From the NCBI GenBank assembly GCA_017536635.1, contig JAFXHA010000036.1:1-39251 (forward strand): a stretch of DNA of 39,251 nucleotides, read 5' to 3'. Under the pieces are notes generated by a model, which saw only the letters and a program-made list of their open reading frames with translations, made no database searches and had not been told where the DNA came from. Every line of letters begins with the position of its first letter. The first letter of the stretch is position 1. The position numbers were made by a program, and so were the translations under genes. Below are positions 21,277 to 30,110 of the stretch, in pieces. Source of the stretch: Clostridia bacterium (lineage in GTDB: Bacteria > Bacillota > Clostridia > Oscillospirales > CAG-272).

Positions 21277-22302
21277 ATGCAAGAAAAAATTATCAACAAT
21301 AAAAAGCACGGAATGCTTGTGCTCGTGATTGAAATACTTTTGTATATCGCGGCGTTTGTGCTTATGATATGCGGCGGCATACAGATGGACGAGGGCTCGG
21401 TTATCGGAACTGTGGTCTTTGTCGTTTCACTCGTGTTTATATGCATCGGTTGGATACCGCTTATGGGACTTCGCGTGCTCAAGCCTCAGGAGGCTCTCGT
21501 TCTCACCCTTTTCGGAAAATATATCGGAACGCTTAAGGGCGATGGCTTTTACTGTGTTAACCCCTTCTGCGGCTCGGTAAATCCTGCCGCAAAGACCAAG
21601 CTCAATCAGAGTGGCGACGTAAAGCACGAGGCGGTAACCAAGGTTGCCACGGGCGAGGTCGCTATCAATATCAACGGCACTACGGCGAACAATAAGCTTT
21701 CGCTCAAAATTATGACGCTCAGCAACAACCGTCAGAAGATAAACGACTGCCTTGGAAATCCTATCGAGATAGGAATTGCCGTTACCTGGAGAATAGTTGA
21801 CACCGCGAAAGCAGTATTCAACGTTGATAACTACAAGGAGTTCTTGTCGCTTCAGTGCGACAGCGCGCTTCGTAACGTGGTAAGAATATATCCTTACGAC
21901 GTAGCACCGAACGTTGATACCACGGGCGACGGAATTGCCGATGAGGGAAGCCTCAGAGGATCGAGCGAGATCGTTGCAAGCAGAATAAAGGACGAGATCC
22001 AGGCACGCGTTGACGAGGCCGGACTTGAGATAGTAGAGGCGAGAATAACCTATCTTGCGTACGCGCCCGAGATCGCGGCGGTAATGCTTCAGCGTCAGCA
22101 GGCATCGGCGATCATCGACGCGAGAAAAATGATAGTTGACGGCGCTTGCGGTATGGTCGAGATGGCGCTCGAGCGGCTCAGCCAGAACAGCGACATTCAG
22201 CTTGACGACGAGAGAAAGGCGGCTATGGCTTCCAATCTTCTCGTAGTGCTCTGTGGAAACAAGGACGCACAGCCGATAGTCAACTCCGGAAGCTTGTATT
22301 GA
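21277..22302 (+). CDS. SPFH (band 7) domain membrane protein
   Basis: A 341-residue protein with two N-terminal hydrophobic segments (about 13-34 and 43-65) and an SPFH domain (about 66-290): [72 protein letters not shown] and [38 protein letters not shown] proteins oligomerise and organise membrane microdomains. The C-terminal part includes [18 protein letters not shown]. It is followed 16 bp later by an Arc-type RHH gene; this pairing recurs in Firmicutes as I recall. ATG at 21277 behind AGGAGG. Confidence 0.92.
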   Translation: MQEKIINNKKHGMLVLVIEILLYIAAFVLMICGGIQMDEGSVIGTVVFVVSLVFICIGWIPLMGLRVLKPQEALVLTLFGKYIGTLKGDGFYCVNPFCGSVNPAAKTKLNQSGDVKHEAVTKVATGEVAININGTTANNKLSLKIMTLSNNRQKINDCLGNPIEIGIAVTWRIVDTAKAVFNVDNYKEFLSLQCDSALRNVVRIYPYDVAPNVDTTGDGIADEGSLRGSSEIVASRIKDEIQARVDEAGLEIVEARITYLAYAPEIAAVMLQRQQASAIIDARKMIVDGACGMVEMALERLSQNSDIQLDDERKAAMASNLLVVLCGNKDAQPIVNSGSLY

Positions 22303-22318
22303 TGCGAGAGCTGACGAT

Positions 22319-22522
22319 ATGAACGATTCTCAGAAAAAACAAGTGCCGCTCCGTCTATCTCCAAAGCTGTACGCGGCGATAGCGGCGTGGGCAGAGGACG
22401 ATTTCCGTTCGATCAACGGGCAGATAGAATATCTGCTCACCGAATGCGTTCGCCAGCGCAAAAAGAACGGCAAATACGTTTCCGACGAGATAGACCTGCC
22501 GCCCGAGCTTGATATACGCTGA
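22319..22522 (+). CDS. Arc-type ribbon-helix-helix protein
   Basis: A 67-residue RHH protein: strand (QVPLRLS), helix A ([14 protein letters not shown]), turn (FRSING), helix B ([17 protein letters not shown]). Such dimers bind DNA with the strand. The N-x-Q-I-E-x-L-L pattern is typical of Arc-like proteins. It is 16 bp after the SPFH gene and ends before a terminator, so it is the last gene of a two-gene operon. It could bind the tandem palindromes at the operon's promoter (autoregulation), which is inference. Confidence 0.8.
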   Translation: MNDSQKKQVPLRLSPKLYAAIAAWAEDDFRSINGQIEYLLTECVRQRKKNGKYVSDEIDLPPELDIR

Positions 22523-22547
22523 TGCTTGAACCGACAGTTTTATAACG

Positions 22548-22580
22548 ACAGCCTTCTCTTTCGGGAGAGGGCTGTTTTCG
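22548..22580 (+). terminator. Terminator of the SPFH operon
   Basis: ACAGCC with TTCTC pairs with GAGAGGGCTGT around a TTTCGG-type loop (22548-22574), followed by TTTTCG. Confidence 0.7.
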
Positions 22581-22620
22581 AATAACGGTGAAATTTGATT
22601 TTTTGATCGGAGGAGTATGT

Positions 22621-22887
22621 ATGTTTCAAAAATACGAATACGTTTATGCTGTGTATAAAGAGGGCAACTTTACTCGTGCCGCGCAAAAGCTTTTCGTTTC
22701 TCAGCCCTCGCTCAGTATTGCGATAAAAAATATCGAAAACGAGATAGGGGCGCCGATCTTTGAACGCAGAGCCTCGGGCGTTACGCTGACCGAGGTCGGC
22801 AGGGAATATATCAGCGCGGCGGAAAAAATAATGGAAATTGAAAGCGATTTCAACAATACGGTAGATATTATTACGTCAAATAAATAA
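22621..22887 (+). CDS. Orphan LysR-type DNA-binding domain (88 residues)
   Basis: A short protein made only of a LysR N-terminal winged helix-turn-helix: YVYAVYKEGNFTRAAQKLFVSQPSLSIAIKNIENEIGAPIFERRASGVTLTEVGREYI, with the usual linker helix start. The ligand-binding domain of about 200 residues is absent: the stop at 22885-22887 is followed by an alpha-galactosidase promoter, not by decayed LysR sequence. The start is the ATG at 22621 behind a very strong GGAGGAG; the in-frame start 11 codons upstream has none. It could be a genuine mini-regulator or a deleted gene; the intact ribosome-binding site and ORF favour expression. Confidence 0.82.
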   Translation: MFQKYEYVYAVYKEGNFTRAAQKLFVSQPSLSIAIKNIENEIGAPIFERRASGVTLTEVGREYISAAEKIMEIESDFNNTVDIITSNK

Positions 22888-22888
22888 T

Positions 22889-22941
22889 TTATAATAATTA
22901 TTATAACGATTCTTGCAATTTTGGTAAATATATGATAAAAT
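22889..22941 (+). promoter_or_regulatory. Alpha-galactosidase promoter with an 18-bp perfect palindrome
   Basis: TTGCAA (22913-22918), 17 bp, TAAAAT (22936-22941). Just upstream is TTATAATAATTATTATAA (22889-22906), a perfect A/T-only palindrome that starts 2 bp after the LysR-type ORF stop. It suits an activator or repressor site, or a hairpin ending the upstream transcript. Confidence 0.55.
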
Positions 22942-22993
22942 GAAATCAAGTGTGAGCATAGCTCAAAATAAAAACAAAAAACAAGGAGAAATT

Positions 22994-25252
22994 ATGTCTA
23001 TTCGTTTTTTTGAAAAAGAGAAGGCATTCGTCATTCAGACCAAGGATGCGACTTATTCGATGAAGGTATCCGAGCACGGACATCTTTTGCACCTCTATTA
23101 CGGCAAGAAGATATACGACGCAGATATCGAGATGCTTCTTCCCGTTCAGAATCGCGGAATGGAAGTAAATCCCCCCTGCGTAGATAACAGAACTTACACC
23201 TTCGGAACCTATCCGCAGGAGTTCGGTACTAACGATGCGGGCGATTACAGACCCTCGACCATCGAGCTTCGCAACCCCGACGGAAGCTATTCCTTTGTAG
23301 GTACATATAAGGCACACAGAATTTATGAGGGTAAGTATTCCATCAAGGATATGCCTTCGATCTTCGCAAACGAGGGCGACGGCGTTGAAACGCTCGAGAT
23401 AGACCTCGTCGACGAGGTTACCGGCGTTGGCGTTACCCTTTACTACGGCGTATACCCCGAGCAGAACGTTATAACCAGAGCAACGAAGCTTACTAACGGC
23501 TCTGACGGTACCGTTCACCTTTATAAGCTCGCTTCTACTGTCGTTGACTTTATGTCGGGCGACTTTGATATGGTATCCTTCTACGGAAGACATTGCTGGG
23601 AGCGTAATTTTGAGAGAGTAAGACTTTCTCACGGAACAACGAGCATAGGCTCCACCAGAGGACTTTCGAGCCATCACGAGAATCCCTTTACTATTATCTG
23701 TACACCCGATACCAACGAGGATAACGGTCAGGCTTACGGATTTAACTTCGTTTATAGCGGAAACTTCCTCTTTGAAGCAAATAACGATCCCTATTCCGAG
23801 ACGAGAATCACTATGGGAATCAACCCCAAGCAGTTTGATTTCGTGATCGAGCCGGGTGAAGAGTTTATGGCGCCTGAGGTAATTATGAGCTACTCGGATA
23901 GCGGATTCTCCAAGCTTTCGCATCAGTATCATCATATATTCAGACACAACGCTTGCAGAAGCAAGTGGGTAGGCAAGAGACGCCCCATCATCATTAACTC
24001 CTGGGAGCCTCTCACCTTTACCTTTGACGCTGACACGCTCTTTGCGGTCGCAGAGGCAGGTAAGGATATCGGCGCAGAGATGTTTGTCCTCGATGACGGT
24101 TGGTTTGGCGCTCGTGATAACGCTCTCGCAGGACTTGGCGACTGGGTAGTAAACGAGAAGAAGCTCGTCGGCGGACTCAAGGGAATTTCTGACAGAGTTC
24201 ACGGAATCGGAATGAAGTTCGGTCTCTGGTTCGAGCCTGAGATGATCAACGAGGATTCCGACCTTTACCGCGCTCATCCCGAATGGTGTTTGCGCGTTCC
24301 GGATCGAGGAATCACCAGAGGAAGACATCAGTACGTTCTCGACCTTTCCCGTCCCGAGGTTTGCGATTACGTTATAGGTGCCGTAAACAAGATACTCGAC
24401 GAGGGTGGAATCGATTACGTTAAGTGGGATTACAACCGTTCTGTATGCGATGCCTACAACGCAAGCCTTCCCGCAGAAAAGCAGGGAGAGGTGCTTCACA
24501 GATATATGCTCGGTGTATACAAGGTACACAGCGGCATAATCCTCACTCACCCCGACATTCTCTTTGAAGGCTGCTCAAGCGGCGGCGGAAGATTTGACGC
24601 AGGAATGCTCACCTACTTCCCGCAGATCTGGACGAGTGATAACACTGATGCTATGGCAAGACTGAAGATCCAGTACGGTACTTCCTTTGCTTACCCCGTT
24701 TCCTCTATGGGTGCTCACGTATCGGTTGCGCGCAACAGATACGCAGGCTCTGTGATCTCTATGAAGACGCGTAATATCGTTGCAATGCACGGTACTTACG
24801 GCTACGAGCTCGATCCCGCAAAGATGACCGAGGAAGAGAAGCAGGTATGCCGTGAAATGGCAGAGCTTTATAAGTCTCAGTACGACCTGATCAACTCGGG
24901 AACCTATTACAGACTTTCCAGCCCCTTCGGAAACGATCTCTTTACCGCTTGGATGTTTGTATCCGAGGATAAGAGCCGCGCGTTTGCTACCGCTGTTCTT
25001 CAGAACACCGAATGCAACGGCAGAAATACCTATATCAAGCTCAAGGGACTTATTCCCGATGCTCTCTATTCGGTAAATAACGGCTCGCTTATCCTTACGG
25101 GATCTACGCTGATGAACGTAGGTATCCACCGTCCCGCAAATATCGCAGGATCGACCGCGTATACTTACATCATAGAAAAGTACACGGGAACAGGTTCGTC
25201 TGCGGACGAGGAGAGCGTTGACGACGCAGCAGAGAACGGATATCTCGCATAA
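22994..25252 (+). CDS. Alpha-galactosidase, GH36
   Basis: A 752-residue retaining glycosidase that removes terminal alpha-1,6-galactose from raffinose-type sugars or galactomannan. It has the GH36 architecture: an N-terminal beta-sandwich (about 1-330), a TIM barrel with IINSWEPLTFTFD, FVLDDGWFGARD, GLWFEPEMINEDSDLY, the nucleophile motif YVKWDYNR (D479), the GCSSGGGRFD block and the acid/base motif WTSDNTDA (D549), then a C-terminal beta domain. D479 and D549 match the catalytic positions of the Geobacillus enzymes as I recall. There is no signal peptide, so it acts on imported sugars. ATG at 22994 behind AAGGAG. Confidence 0.96.
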   Translation: MSIRFFEKEKAFVIQTKDATYSMKVSEHGHLLHLYYGKKIYDADIEMLLPVQNRGMEVNPPCVDNRTYTFGTYPQEFGTNDAGDYRPSTIELRNPDGSYSFVGTYKAHRIYEGKYSIKDMPSIFANEGDGVETLEIDLVDEVTGVGVTLYYGVYPEQNVITRATKLTNGSDGTVHLYKLASTVVDFMSGDFDMVSFYGRHCWERNFERVRLSHGTTSIGSTRGLSSHHENPFTIICTPDTNEDNGQAYGFNFVYSGNFLFEANNDPYSETRITMGINPKQFDFVIEPGEEFMAPEVIMSYSDSGFSKLSHQYHHIFRHNACRSKWVGKRRPIIINSWEPLTFTFDADTLFAVAEAGKDIGAEMFVLDDGWFGARDNALAGLGDWVVNEKKLVGGLKGISDRVHGIGMKFGLWFEPEMINEDSDLYRAHPEWCLRVPDRGITRGRHQYVLDLSRPEVCDYVIGAVNKILDEGGIDYVKWDYNRSVCDAYNASLPAEKQGEVLHRYMLGVYKVHSGIILTHPDILFEGCSSGGGRFDAGMLTYFPQIWTSDNTDAMARLKIQYGTSFAYPVSSMGAHVSVARNRYAGSVISMKTRNIVAMHGTYGYELDPAKMTEEEKQVCREMAELYKSQYDLINSGTYYRLSSPFGNDLFTAWMFVSEDKSRAFATAVLQNTECNGRNTYIKLKGLIPDALYSVNNGSLILTGSTLMNVGIHRPANIAGSTAYTYIIEKYTGTGSSADEESVDDAAENGYLA

Positions 25253-25283
25253 GAAACGTGTTGAATTAGAAAATGAAATGTAA

Positions 25284-25332
25284 AAGCACTTATGACATAC
25301 AATTCGTATGTCATAAGTGCTTGTTTTTTATA
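25284..25332 (+). terminator. Terminator after the alpha-galactosidase gene
   Basis: A perfect 17-bp stem (25284-25300 with 25306-25322) around AATTC, followed by GTTTTTTA. Confidence 0.93.
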
Positions 25333-25357
25333 CCTCAAAAAACAATAAAAAAGCTAC

Positions 25358-25394
25358 AAAAAACAATTGTTTTTTCTCGTTTGTGTGCTATAAT
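25358..25394 (+). promoter_or_regulatory. Promoter of the GH106-like gene with an 18-bp palindrome over the -35 box
   Basis: TATAAT (25389-25394) with TTGTTT (25367-25372) 16 bp upstream. AAAAAACAATTGTTTTTT (25358-25375) is a perfect palindrome covering the -35 box, and its left half CAAAAAACAAT is repeated at about 25336-25346. An operator is likely. Confidence 0.6.
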
Positions 25395-25431
25395 GAAGTT
25401 AGCAAACACCCTGCACTAAGGAGGAAAGCAT

Positions 25432-27534
25432 ATGGCAAAGATCGAAAAAGAGTTGTTTTTGAATCCCGAAAAAAAATACCGTATAAATCATATCGTTCAC
25501 AATTGGCAGGAAAAGGACCGCACTGTATTTATGGATGCGCTCAACGCTTACGGCTATGGCGGAGTCGTTACAAATCCTAATCAGAAAAGAGGATTTTTTA
25601 CCGATCCCGAAAACCTTGACGAATTCGATGAGATATTGAAGGAGCTTAAGGAGCACGATCTTGCTTATTGGATATACGACGAAAAGGGATATCCCAGCGG
25701 ATACGCAAACGGACACACGCTGATCGACCACCCCGAGCTTGAGGCAAAGGGATTTTATATGACGCGCCGCGTTGCATACGAGCCAAGACACACGACCTTC
25801 ACACTTGACGATGAAAGCGACAAGATAATCTGGGCGGCTAAATATCCGATAAAGGTGGTCGATCTTCACGAGAGCTACGTGCAGTACGACCGGATGCAGC
25901 CCATTCCATTCACCGACACCTTCTGCGAGTGTGATCTCGGCAAGGAAGAGGCTCTCTTCATCTTCTGCTCCAAGCCCGCATACGAGGGCAGCCACTGCAC
26001 GCACAACGTATCGCTCCCCTCTTTCTCTCGCTACGTAAATATTATGGATCCCCGCGCTATCCGCCGATTTATCGACATCGCGTTCGAGCCCATTGCGGCA
26101 AGGATCCCCAATGCGTATTCAGGGGCGACCGCAGTATTTACCGACGAGCCCTCTCTCCAGGTCGGATACGCGCGCAGCTACGAGACCTGGCCCTATGCAC
26201 TCGCTCCTTGGGTTGACGGACTCTTTGAGGAGTTTGAGGCTGAATACGGATATTCAATGCTCCCGTGGATGCCGCTATTGTTCGAGGGCGGTCCCAAGGC
26301 TTACCCCATCCGTGTTGATTTCTACCGCCTTGTAGGAAAGCTTATCGCAAGAGCATATTCGGGACAGCTTGCCGAGTGGTGCGAGGCTCACGGCGGAAAA
26401 TTTTCGGGGCATTATCTCGGCGAGGAATCTATGACTAGCCACGTAAAAGATTACGGCAGCTACGTAGAGGTGCTCAAAGCGACGAGCTACCCCGGAATCG
26501 ACGTGCTCCACTGCTACCCCGAAATACACAGCTTCAACACGTCCAAGCACGGACAGATGATCGTGCGCAAAAAAGGCACTAACGGAATGATGGCGGAGAT
26601 CTCTCCCTTTGTCCTAAACGACGTTTTCTCCAAGGATCCCATCGAAAATATGAGCGCAATAATGGGAATAATATATATGAACGGCGTTCGTACGACACAC
26701 TCATATTTTATGACCGATTTTGCCGCATACGATCCGCGCGTCGAAAATCAGACGAGCGTAGTATATAAGACCTATTATCTCTCGCGGGAGAGCGCTAACC
26801 GCTTCAACGAATACGTAGGACGTCTCGGATATATGTTTGACGGCATTATGAACGACTGCAACACATTTGTTTATTACGGAGTTGAGGACGTTCAGGCGAA
26901 GATGGTGCCCCAGCACACCGCGTTTGCGGGCCCCGAGCGAGATGCTGACAAGTCTACGTCCGCTATTACCAAGAGAATACTCAACTCGGGCTTTGACTTC
27001 TACTATGCAGACCGCGACGATATCGTTGATGCGGGCGAGAGCCTTGCAAGCGGTAAGCCCATGATCTCGGGCAACGAAGTAAAGACAGTTATCATTCCTG
27101 CTATTGACGTAATGTACGACGAGTCGATCGAGTCACTTATCAAGCTTCGCGATGCAGGCGTTACCGTGCTCTTCCTTGATAAGCTTCCTCGCTTTGGTAC
27201 GAATCTCACTCCCGGCGCGACCGCGACCGCAAAGGAGCATTTCAAGGCAGTAAGCTCTGACGATATCCTTGCGCATCTTGAGGGACGAGGCGATGTATTT
27301 ACCGCAAAGGCAGAGGGCGCAACGCTTATCAAGGCTCGTTATTTCAAGGACGGACAGGAGATGTACTTTATAAATAACTACACCCGCGGACTTGATGCGA
27401 CAGTTACATTTGACCACAAGAAAAAGAAGCGCGCGACGGTATATAATCCCGTTGACGGCTCGATAACCCCCATCAATATGGGCGAGACTTATACGATACC
27501 CTCGTTCAGAGGCGTGTTCGTGCTGTTTGATTGA
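25432..27534 (+). CDS. GH106-like (alpha-L-rhamnosidase-type) glycosidase
   Basis: A 700-residue cytoplasmic protein with the N-terminal TIM-barrel pattern of GH106-related hydrolases: GYGGVVTNP, then LAYWIYDEKGYPSGYANGHTL and a DHPELEAKGF start, VFTDEPSL with a candidate catalytic acid (about residue 238), GKFSGHYLGEESM, and IDVLHCYPE. A C-terminal part ends in an all-beta region (FINNYTRGLDATVTF, ATVYNPVDGSI) typical of these enzymes. Alpha-L-rhamnosidase is the nearest known activity, but this subgroup is poorly characterised and the substrate is uncertain. No signal peptide. ATG at 25432 behind AAGGAGG. Own promoter, distinct from the alpha-galactosidase upstream. Confidence 0.75.
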   Translation: MAKIEKELFLNPEKKYRINHIVHNWQEKDRTVFMDALNAYGYGGVVTNPNQKRGFFTDPENLDEFDEILKELKEHDLAYWIYDEKGYPSGYANGHTLIDHPELEAKGFYMTRRVAYEPRHTTFTLDDESDKIIWAAKYPIKVVDLHESYVQYDRMQPIPFTDTFCECDLGKEEALFIFCSKPAYEGSHCTHNVSLPSFSRYVNIMDPRAIRRFIDIAFEPIAARIPNAYSGATAVFTDEPSLQVGYARSYETWPYALAPWVDGLFEEFEAEYGYSMLPWMPLLFEGGPKAYPIRVDFYRLVGKLIARAYSGQLAEWCEAHGGKFSGHYLGEESMTSHVKDYGSYVEVLKATSYPGIDVLHCYPEIHSFNTSKHGQMIVRKKGTNGMMAEISPFVLNDVFSKDPIENMSAIMGIIYMNGVRTTHSYFMTDFAAYDPRVENQTSVVYKTYYLSRESANRFNEYVGRLGYMFDGIMNDCNTFVYYGVEDVQAKMVPQHTAFAGPERDADKSTSAITKRILNSGFDFYYADRDDIVDAGESLASGKPMISGNEVKTVIIPAIDVMYDESIESLIKLRDAGVTVLFLDKLPRFGTNLTPGATATAKEHFKAVSSDDILAHLEGRGDVFTAKAEGATLIKARYFKDGQEMYFINNYTRGLDATVTFDHKKKKRATVYNPVDGSITPINMGETYTIPSFRGVFVLFD

Positions 27535-27605
27535 TAAAATACAATAAATAAAAGCTTTGTTTTTTGTAAGCAAGCTTTTGAATGGAAAACGAGATATATA
27601 GCAAA

Positions 27606-27650
27606 ACGGCTGAGTCAATTTCTTCTAAAAAAGATTTTGACTCAGCCGTT
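27606..27650 (+). terminator. Terminator after the GH106-like gene
   Basis: ACGGCTGAGTCAA (27606-27618) and TTGACTCAGCCGT (27637-27649), a 13-bp stem with further partial pairing, followed by TCTTGTTGTTTG. Confidence 0.82.
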
Positions 27651-27660
27651 CTTGTTGTTT

Positions 27661-27729
27661 GTTTTTGAAGATTCCAAAGAAGCTTTTGCAAAAGTTCCTT
27701 TGGTGGGGTGCGGGGCAAAGCCCTGCAAA
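27661..27729 (+). repeat. Second copy of the hairpin/GGGGTGCGGGGCAAAG repeat
   Basis: GTTTTTGAAGATTCCAAAG, a hairpin around CTTTTGCAAAAG, then TTTGGTGGGGTGCGGGGCAA and AGCCCTGCAAA. It matches 4631-4702 with a few differences and carries one tail unit, not three. It lies between convergent genes. Confidence 0.8.
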
Positions 27730-27780
27730 AATAAGCCCAATCCAATATAAATCAAGTTGAGATCCTATAAAAAGTAATTC

Positions 27781-28170
27781 TTAATGATGGTTATGACAAT
27801 GATCGGTGAAGAATCCTTCAAGATTTATCTCGAAGCGTCCCGATTCGGTCTTATTAAATCCGATAGCCTTGAGCAAGGATTCATCCTTTACCTCTCCCAT
27901 ATATATTGCGTAATGAACGCCTGCGAGATCGATGAAATTGAGCGTACCTCTGCCCATAACGAACAGCGCCTCGAAATCCTCAAACTCCTTGCAGGGCGCG
28001 ATATCGTAAACGAGACCGCCGCGGTCGGTGAGCTTGAACTGCGAGATGCCCGCAAATTTTCCGTCGGTATATGCTGCGTAAGCGAGCAGATCGGCATTGA
28101 ATTCCACTCCGCACGCCTCACAGAGCGCCTTTTGTTCTTCTTTTGTCTGAATGGGTAAAACCTTAAGCAT
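27781..28170 (-). CDS. GNAT-fold-like protein with His-rich C-terminus
   Basis: A 129-residue protein of a type common in Clostridia next to rluB. The pattern LKVLPIQTKEEQKALCEACGVEF, LLAYAAYTDGKFAGISQF, YDIAP and EALFVMGRGTLNFIDLAGVHYA, with a final LLKAIGFNKTE, resembles a degenerate acetyltransferase fold; I do not see a clear acetyl-CoA P-loop. It ends in DHCHNHH, a possible metal-binding tail. The start is 1 bp past the rluB stop and its ribosome-binding site lies in rluB, so it is translationally coupled as the last gene of the long minus-strand cluster. Function unknown. Confidence 0.72.
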   Translation of the reverse strand: MLKVLPIQTKEEQKALCEACGVEFNADLLAYAAYTDGKFAGISQFKLTDRGGLVYDIAPCKEFEDFEALFVMGRGTLNFIDLAGVHYAIYMGEVKDESLLKAIGFNKTESGRFEINLEGFFTDHCHNHH

Positions 28171-28171
28171 T

Positions 28172-28933
28172 TTATGTCCTCTTTTTATTGTTTTTATTAT
28201 CGTTTGTTTTTGGAGTCGATTTAAGATATTTTATTTCGGCATCGGTCAGCGCTCTCCATCTGCCCTCGGGCAGATCTCCAAGCCTCAGCGTGCCGTAGGC
28301 GACACGCGACAGCCTGTCCACCTCAAGTCCTGCCATAGCGCACATCTTACGTATCTGGCGGTTTCTGCCCTCAAAGAGCGTCATCTCGATCACCGAGAAG
28401 CCTCTTTCGTGCTCGGCGTTTTTAAGGATCACCGATTTTACAGGCTTTATTTTATAGCCGTCGATCACCAGGGCGCTTCGAAGTATCCGCATATTCTCGT
28501 CGGAAAGTGAGCCCTTTACCCATACCTTATATATCTTGGGAATACTGTGTCGCGGATGAGTGAGCATATTCGCAAGCTCGCCATCGTTGGTCATAAGCAG
28601 AAGTCCGTCCGAATCCATATCGAGTCTGCCGACGGGGTATATCCTCTCGCCGATATCTCCAACGAGCATATCGACCGAGCGTCTGCCCTTTTCATCGGAC
28701 ATCGTGGTTACGAATCCGCGCGGCTTGTTGAGCATAATACATATTTTTTTGCTGTGGGATGTCTTCAGCCGCTTTCCTCTGTATTCAACGGTATCTGCGT
28801 CGGGATCTATTCGCATACCGAGCTCGGCGGGGCGTCCGTTGACCGTTACCTCGCCGCGCTTTATCGCTTCCTCGGCGGCTCGGCGCGAGAGCACTCCGCA
28901 GTCGGTAAAATATTTTTGTATCTTTATAAGCAT
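28172..28933 (-). CDS. rluB: 23S/16S rRNA pseudouridine synthase, RsuA/RluB family
   Basis: A 253-residue enzyme that isomerises a specific uridine in rRNA. The N-terminal S4 RNA-binding domain (about 1-60, MLIKIQKYFTDCGVLSRRAAEEAIKRGEVTVNG) is followed by the catalytic domain with MLNKPRGFVTT, the signature PVGRLDMDSDGLLLMTNDG (catalytic Asp near 104), KIYKVWVKG and EGRNRQIRKMCA. The C-terminal tail is Lys/Asn-rich. The position after dac and ytfJ-scpB-scpA is standard in Firmicutes. ATG at 28933 behind AAAGGA. Confidence 0.95.
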   Translation of the reverse strand: MLIKIQKYFTDCGVLSRRAAEEAIKRGEVTVNGRPAELGMRIDPDADTVEYRGKRLKTSHSKKICIMLNKPRGFVTTMSDEKGRRSVDMLVGDIGERIYPVGRLDMDSDGLLLMTNDGELANMLTHPRHSIPKIYKVWVKGSLSDENMRILRSALVIDGYKIKPVKSVILKNAEHERGFSVIEMTLFEGRNRQIRKMCAMAGLEVDRLSRVAYGTLRLGDLPEGRWRALTDAEIKYLKSTPKTNDNKNNKKRT

Positions 28934-28949
28934 TGTAAGTCCTTTTTAT

Positions 28950-30038
28950 CTATTTGAGTTTTTCCACCGAGTGTGCAGATACAAGCTCGGAGCGTTGTAT
29001 CTGATCTCCGCATCTAACCGTGATGGTCGCTATAAAATTATCTTTTATCACGGGCGCGTATTCAAAGTGAGAGGTGGATTCAACAACGTACGTCGCCCTT
29101 GCCTGATCCTTTGGTACGACGAATGCCAGACGCGCGGTATTAGTTAGCGTAACGCTTTCCTGCTTTCCGCCCACGACCGTCATCTGACAGGTAAAGCCGC
29201 CCGCGTTGGCGAACAGCTCAAGTCTGTAATTATTAAAGCCAAGATCGAGCAGAGCCGCGTGATCCTTCCAATCGTCAGGCGCATTCAGCGTTACCGCGAT
29301 GAGCGTAAGCCCGTCGCGCTCGGCGGCGCTGACCAGACACCGCCCTGTCGTCTTCGTAAAGCCTGTTTTAAGCCCGATAGCGCCCCTATAAAGCTTCAGC
29401 ATCTTGTTGTGATTAACGAGCACTCTGCCGCCTTCCTTGCCGCAATAGCGCACAGTCGTCTTGTAGGTCGACGAGATCTCTCGGAGAGTTTCGTTTTCAA
29501 GTGCCGCTTTAGCTATGATCGCAAGCTCGTAAGCGGTTGTATAATGCTCCTTGTCGTAAAGACCGTGAGGATTGGTCAGGTGAGTGTTTTCAAGTCCCAA
29601 TCGCTTAACGTAGTCGTTCATTTGCGCGACAAAGCCGTCCACGCTTCCGCTTGCGGCTATGGCGAGCGCTACTGCCGCATCGTTTGCAGACGCGAGCATA
29701 AGCGCGCAAAGAAGCTCGCGGACGGTAAGCTCCTCACCTTCCACGAGATAGACCGACGAGCCCTCTATACCAACGGCTTCCTTCGGTATTTTTATGCTTT
29801 TGTCAAGGCTTAGCCGCTCAAGCGCAACGAGCGCCGTGAGCATTTTCGTGGTGCTCGCCATACCCATACGACGATGAGCGTTCTTTTCGGCGAGGATCGA
29901 ACCGTCCTTGGCGGCGATGAGCACCGCGCTCTCGGCTGAGAGAGCGGGTGTTGCCTCGGGTGCGGCTGAGCAGGGAAAAGCGCATAACGACAGGACGGCG
30001 GCAATTGCCGTCAGAGCACATAACAGACCTTTTAGCAT
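28950..30038 (-). CDS. D-alanyl-D-alanine carboxypeptidase (DacF/PBP5-type)
   Basis: A 362-residue low-molecular-weight penicillin-binding protein that trims the terminal D-Ala from peptidoglycan stem peptides. Residues 1-26 are a signal peptide. The active site is complete: MASTTKM with S62 and K65, SANDAA (SxN), and LKTGFTKTTGR (KTG). A C-terminal beta domain (about 275-362) follows. Its place after ytfJ and before rluB is that of the sporulation dacF gene in many Clostridia, so it may act in spore cortex synthesis as well as vegetative wall. ATG at 30038 behind GTGAGG. Confidence 0.94.
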   Translation of the reverse strand: MLKGLLCALTAIAAVLSLCAFPCSAAPEATPALSAESAVLIAAKDGSILAEKNAHRRMGMASTTKMLTALVALERLSLDKSIKIPKEAVGIEGSSVYLVEGEELTVRELLCALMLASANDAAVALAIAASGSVDGFVAQMNDYVKRLGLENTHLTNPHGLYDKEHYTTAYELAIIAKAALENETLREISSTYKTTVRYCGKEGGRVLVNHNKMLKLYRGAIGLKTGFTKTTGRCLVSAAERDGLTLIAVTLNAPDDWKDHAALLDLGFNNYRLELFANAGGFTCQMTVVGGKQESVTLTNTARLAFVVPKDQARATYVVESTSHFEYAPVIKDNFIATITVRCGDQIQRSELVSAHSVEKLK

Positions 30039-30110
30039 ATTTACCTCACAAAATAAGCTTATTGCTTAATTTATATGAGGTGATTTTCAGATTGATTCCG
30101 CGCGACGGGA

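Noticed and set aside
22946..24550. A 534-codon open frame on the minus strand opposite the alpha-galactosidase gene
   Set aside because: No ribosome-binding site or recognisable domain; it is an antisense shadow of a well-conserved GH36 gene with codon bias that suppresses stops.
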